Part shown: one piece after another, positions 62,685-64,000 of the stretch
How positions within the stretch are numbered: the stretch's first letter is position 1
Layout: every line of letters starts with the position of its first letter
Source: Chitinophagaceae bacterium
Lineage (GTDB): Bacteria > Bacteroidota > Bacteroidia > Chitinophagales > UBA10324
Length of the DNA stretch: 64,000 bases
Assembly (NCBI GenBank): GCA_016717285.1
Contig: JADKFU010000004.1
Coordinates: forward strand, 868,001-932,000
Reading direction: 5' to 3'
Notes under the pieces: model-generated
Database searches by the model: none
Seen by the model: the letters and a program-made list of their open reading frames with translations, nothing else
Told to the model about the DNA's origin: nothing
Program-made: the position numbers and the translations under genes

Positions 62685-62724
62685 TTGACTAATTAATAAT
62701 GACTATTGACTCAATGACCAATGC
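62685..62724. repeat. Degenerate TGACTA/TGACCAATG repeat
   Basis: Short imperfect units (TTGACTAAT, AATGACTATTGACT, AATGACCAATG) stand just after the TolC-like gene's 3' end. They resemble those at 31505-31560. Confidence 0.5.
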
Positions 62725-62730
62725 CCTTCC

Positions 62731-64000
62731 TTACTTCACCAAATTCCCCGTAATCCTCAACAAATCCGTTTCCTGCAATTTCGCTTTAAACAGCGCATCC
62801 GCCAATCTAACCTTCGCATCCACCAGGTTTTTTTGAATTTCGCGTAGCTCAAGGTCCGATAATCTTCCAATCGTATAACTCTCCTGAGCTATCGCAAGGT
62901 TTTCATTAGCATAGGTAAGATTGCTTTTTTCAAGCTCAACTAATTGCAGGTTATTCTGATAGTCAAGGAAAATGCGTTTCAATTCCGTCTCAAGCGCCAG
63001 TTGGGTTTGTTCTACTTCCAGTTGTCCGGATGCCACTCTTATTTTATCATTCTGATGCTGACGGTTTACATTAAAGCCATCAAAAATATTGATGCTCGCG
63101 GTAAGGCCGTAATAAAAACCGGTGGTTTTATTAGCGCTTACAAAGCCGGATTCAGAACTTGACTGAAGAAAATCATAACCGGTATTTATACCAATTACCG
63201 GGTATCGTTTCGCAGTGGTTTGTTTCATATTCAAAGCAGCAAGCTGTAAATATTGATTGGAAATAAGCAACTCCGAATTATGTGCCAGCAAATCCTGTCG
63301 CAACTGATCATAAGTCAGCGTCGTGTTCCAATCCACCGCAGTGTCCACAGCAAACTCTGTATTTACGTCGCGTGCCAGGAGTTGATTAAGCCGCACTTTA
63401 ATTTTTTGCACTTCCGCCTGTTGCTGAATCGCAGCAGTCTGATCTCCATTCAGATCTACTGTTGCTTTCAGCACTTCAATTCTGGAAGCACTTCCGACGG
63501 ACAATCGTGCATCAAGCAATTCTTTCCTGAAAAATGAAATATCTTTTTGCTCATTCAATGCACTCAGTAATGATTGCTCCAGCAGCACATCATAATATGC
63601 GGCCATGATCAGCGACATGGTATTCTCAATTTGCTGCTTTAAAAGTGAGTTTCCGTTTTCTTCGAGCAGTTTCAACTGATCGTGTGAAACGAACATGCTG
63701 AAGCCATCAAAGAGTGTCCAGGTAAGTCCGATGCCGGCAGTACCTGTTGTATTTTTTGCACCCGTTTTTTCCACTTCATCTCCCGAAAGATATGTTTGAT
63801 TGCTGTTGTTGATACCTTGCGAAAGCGTGGCATATGCATCTAATGAGGGAAGAAAACCTGCATTGCCCACAGTCACATTATTGGATGCGATGCCCGCATC
63901 ATTTTTGGCAATACGTATGCTGTAATTATTCTGTAGGCCGGTTTGTATGGCAGCATCAAGTGTCAGCACGTCCTGTGCATTGGAAGTGATTACCGGTAGA
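62731..64000 (-). CDS. TolC-family outer membrane efflux protein (cut at N-terminus by window edge)
   Basis: Outer-membrane channel of an efflux or type I secretion system. The visible 422 residues run through the window end; reading back from a GTG at 63969 stays open (LPVITSNAQDVLTLDAAIQ), so the true start and signal peptide lie beyond 64000. LTLDAAIQTGLQNNYSIRIA is the classic opening of the mature protein, and two long alpha-helical repeat segments follow, with YDFLQSSSE and TASINIFDGF strand elements. The C-terminal half ends FKAKLQETDLLRITGNLVK. Its partner membrane-fusion and inner-membrane genes are probably to the right. Confidence 0.9.
   Translation of the reverse strand, partial: LPVITSNAQDVLTLDAAIQTGLQNNYSIRIAKNDAGIASNNVTVGNAGFLPSLDAYATLSQGINNSNQTYLSGDEVEKTGAKNTTGTAGIGLTWTLFDGFSMFVSHDQLKLLEENGNSLLKQQIENTMSLIMAAYYDVLLEQSLLSALNEQKDISFFRKELLDARLSVGSASRIEVLKATVDLNGDQTAAIQQQAEVQKIKVRLNQLLARDVNTEFAVDTAVDWNTTLTYDQLRQDLLAHNSELLISNQYLQLAALNMKQTTAKRYPVIGINTGYDFLQSSSESGFVSANKTTGFYYGLTASINIFDGFNVNRQHQNDKIRVASGQLEVEQTQLALETELKRIFLDYQNNLQLVELEKSNLTYANENLAIAQESYTIGRLSDLELREIQKNLVDAKVRLADALFKAKLQETDLLRITGNLVK

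Noticed and set aside
1..64000. Insertion sequences, prophage genes or CRISPR arrays
   Set aside because: No transposase, integrase, phage structural gene or regularly spaced repeat array was seen; the repeats present are short degenerate or single palindromes.

Overview
This window looks like a chromosome segment from a member of the Bacteroidota, most likely a free-living, Chitinophaga- or Saprospira-like lineage. The evidence is a PorP/SprF-type protein, three secreted proteins with C-terminal type IX secretion (T9SS) sorting tails, a DUF5777 barrel, YceI proteins, and a low-to-moderate G+C content. I see no insertion sequence, prophage or CRISPR array.

Left edge (1-3165): a minus-strand run of a DUF547 protein, a TIGR04282-type glycosyltransferase and a purine nucleoside phosphorylase cut by the window edge. 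This combination suggests the flank of an arsenosugar-type pathway. A YbdL-like aminotransferase follows on the plus strand.

Glycan locus (3293-28578): about 25 kb devoted to making and exporting a surface polysaccharide. It holds a Wzm/Wzt ABC exporter, five GT4-like and two GT2 glycosyltransferases, a GT-C-like membrane glycosyltransferase, an uncharacterised polytopic membrane protein, two sulfotransferases and an AsnB amidotransferase. It also has three SAM methyltransferases, three FemAB/GNAT-like acyltransferases, a polysaccharide deacetylase, and an FdtA-like ketoisomerase with a DegT aminotransferase for a 3-amino-3,6-dideoxyhexose. Most genes lie in tightly packed minus-strand blocks with 1-8 bp overlaps, separated by single plus-strand genes. 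RmlA/RmlB, an initiating phosphoglycosyltransferase, Wzx/Wzy and PAPS synthesis are not here.

Housekeeping and accessory block (28831-40527): short asparaginase, alpha/beta hydrolase, acylphosphatase, RsmI-like methylase, 3-methyladenine DNA glycosylase, PorP/SprF protein, uracil phosphoribosyltransferase, DUF7033-type deacetylase, a divergent 3-hydroxyacyl-CoA dehydrogenase-like protein, RidA, EamA transporter, Rieske protein, Ppx/GppA, Uma2 nuclease and an Lrp regulator.

Unusual RNA (about 40836-41034): a tRNA-like cloverleaf carrying nearly all class II tRNA invariant bases, with a roughly 76-nt insertion in its variable arm and a strong bidirectional terminator directly downstream. This is the most unexpected element in the window.

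Right part (41102-64000): T9SS-secreted beta-propeller proteins, an M13 metallopeptidase, a Pif1-like helicase with HRDC and HTH domains, a LutB protein, and a redox/periplasmic island. That island has two YceI proteins, DUF5777, an OB-fold protein and two haem-motif lipoproteins around an orphan LytTR response regulator. A T9SS-tailed esterase, a small barrel protein, an aldehyde dehydrogenase and a TolC-like protein cut by the right edge complete the window.
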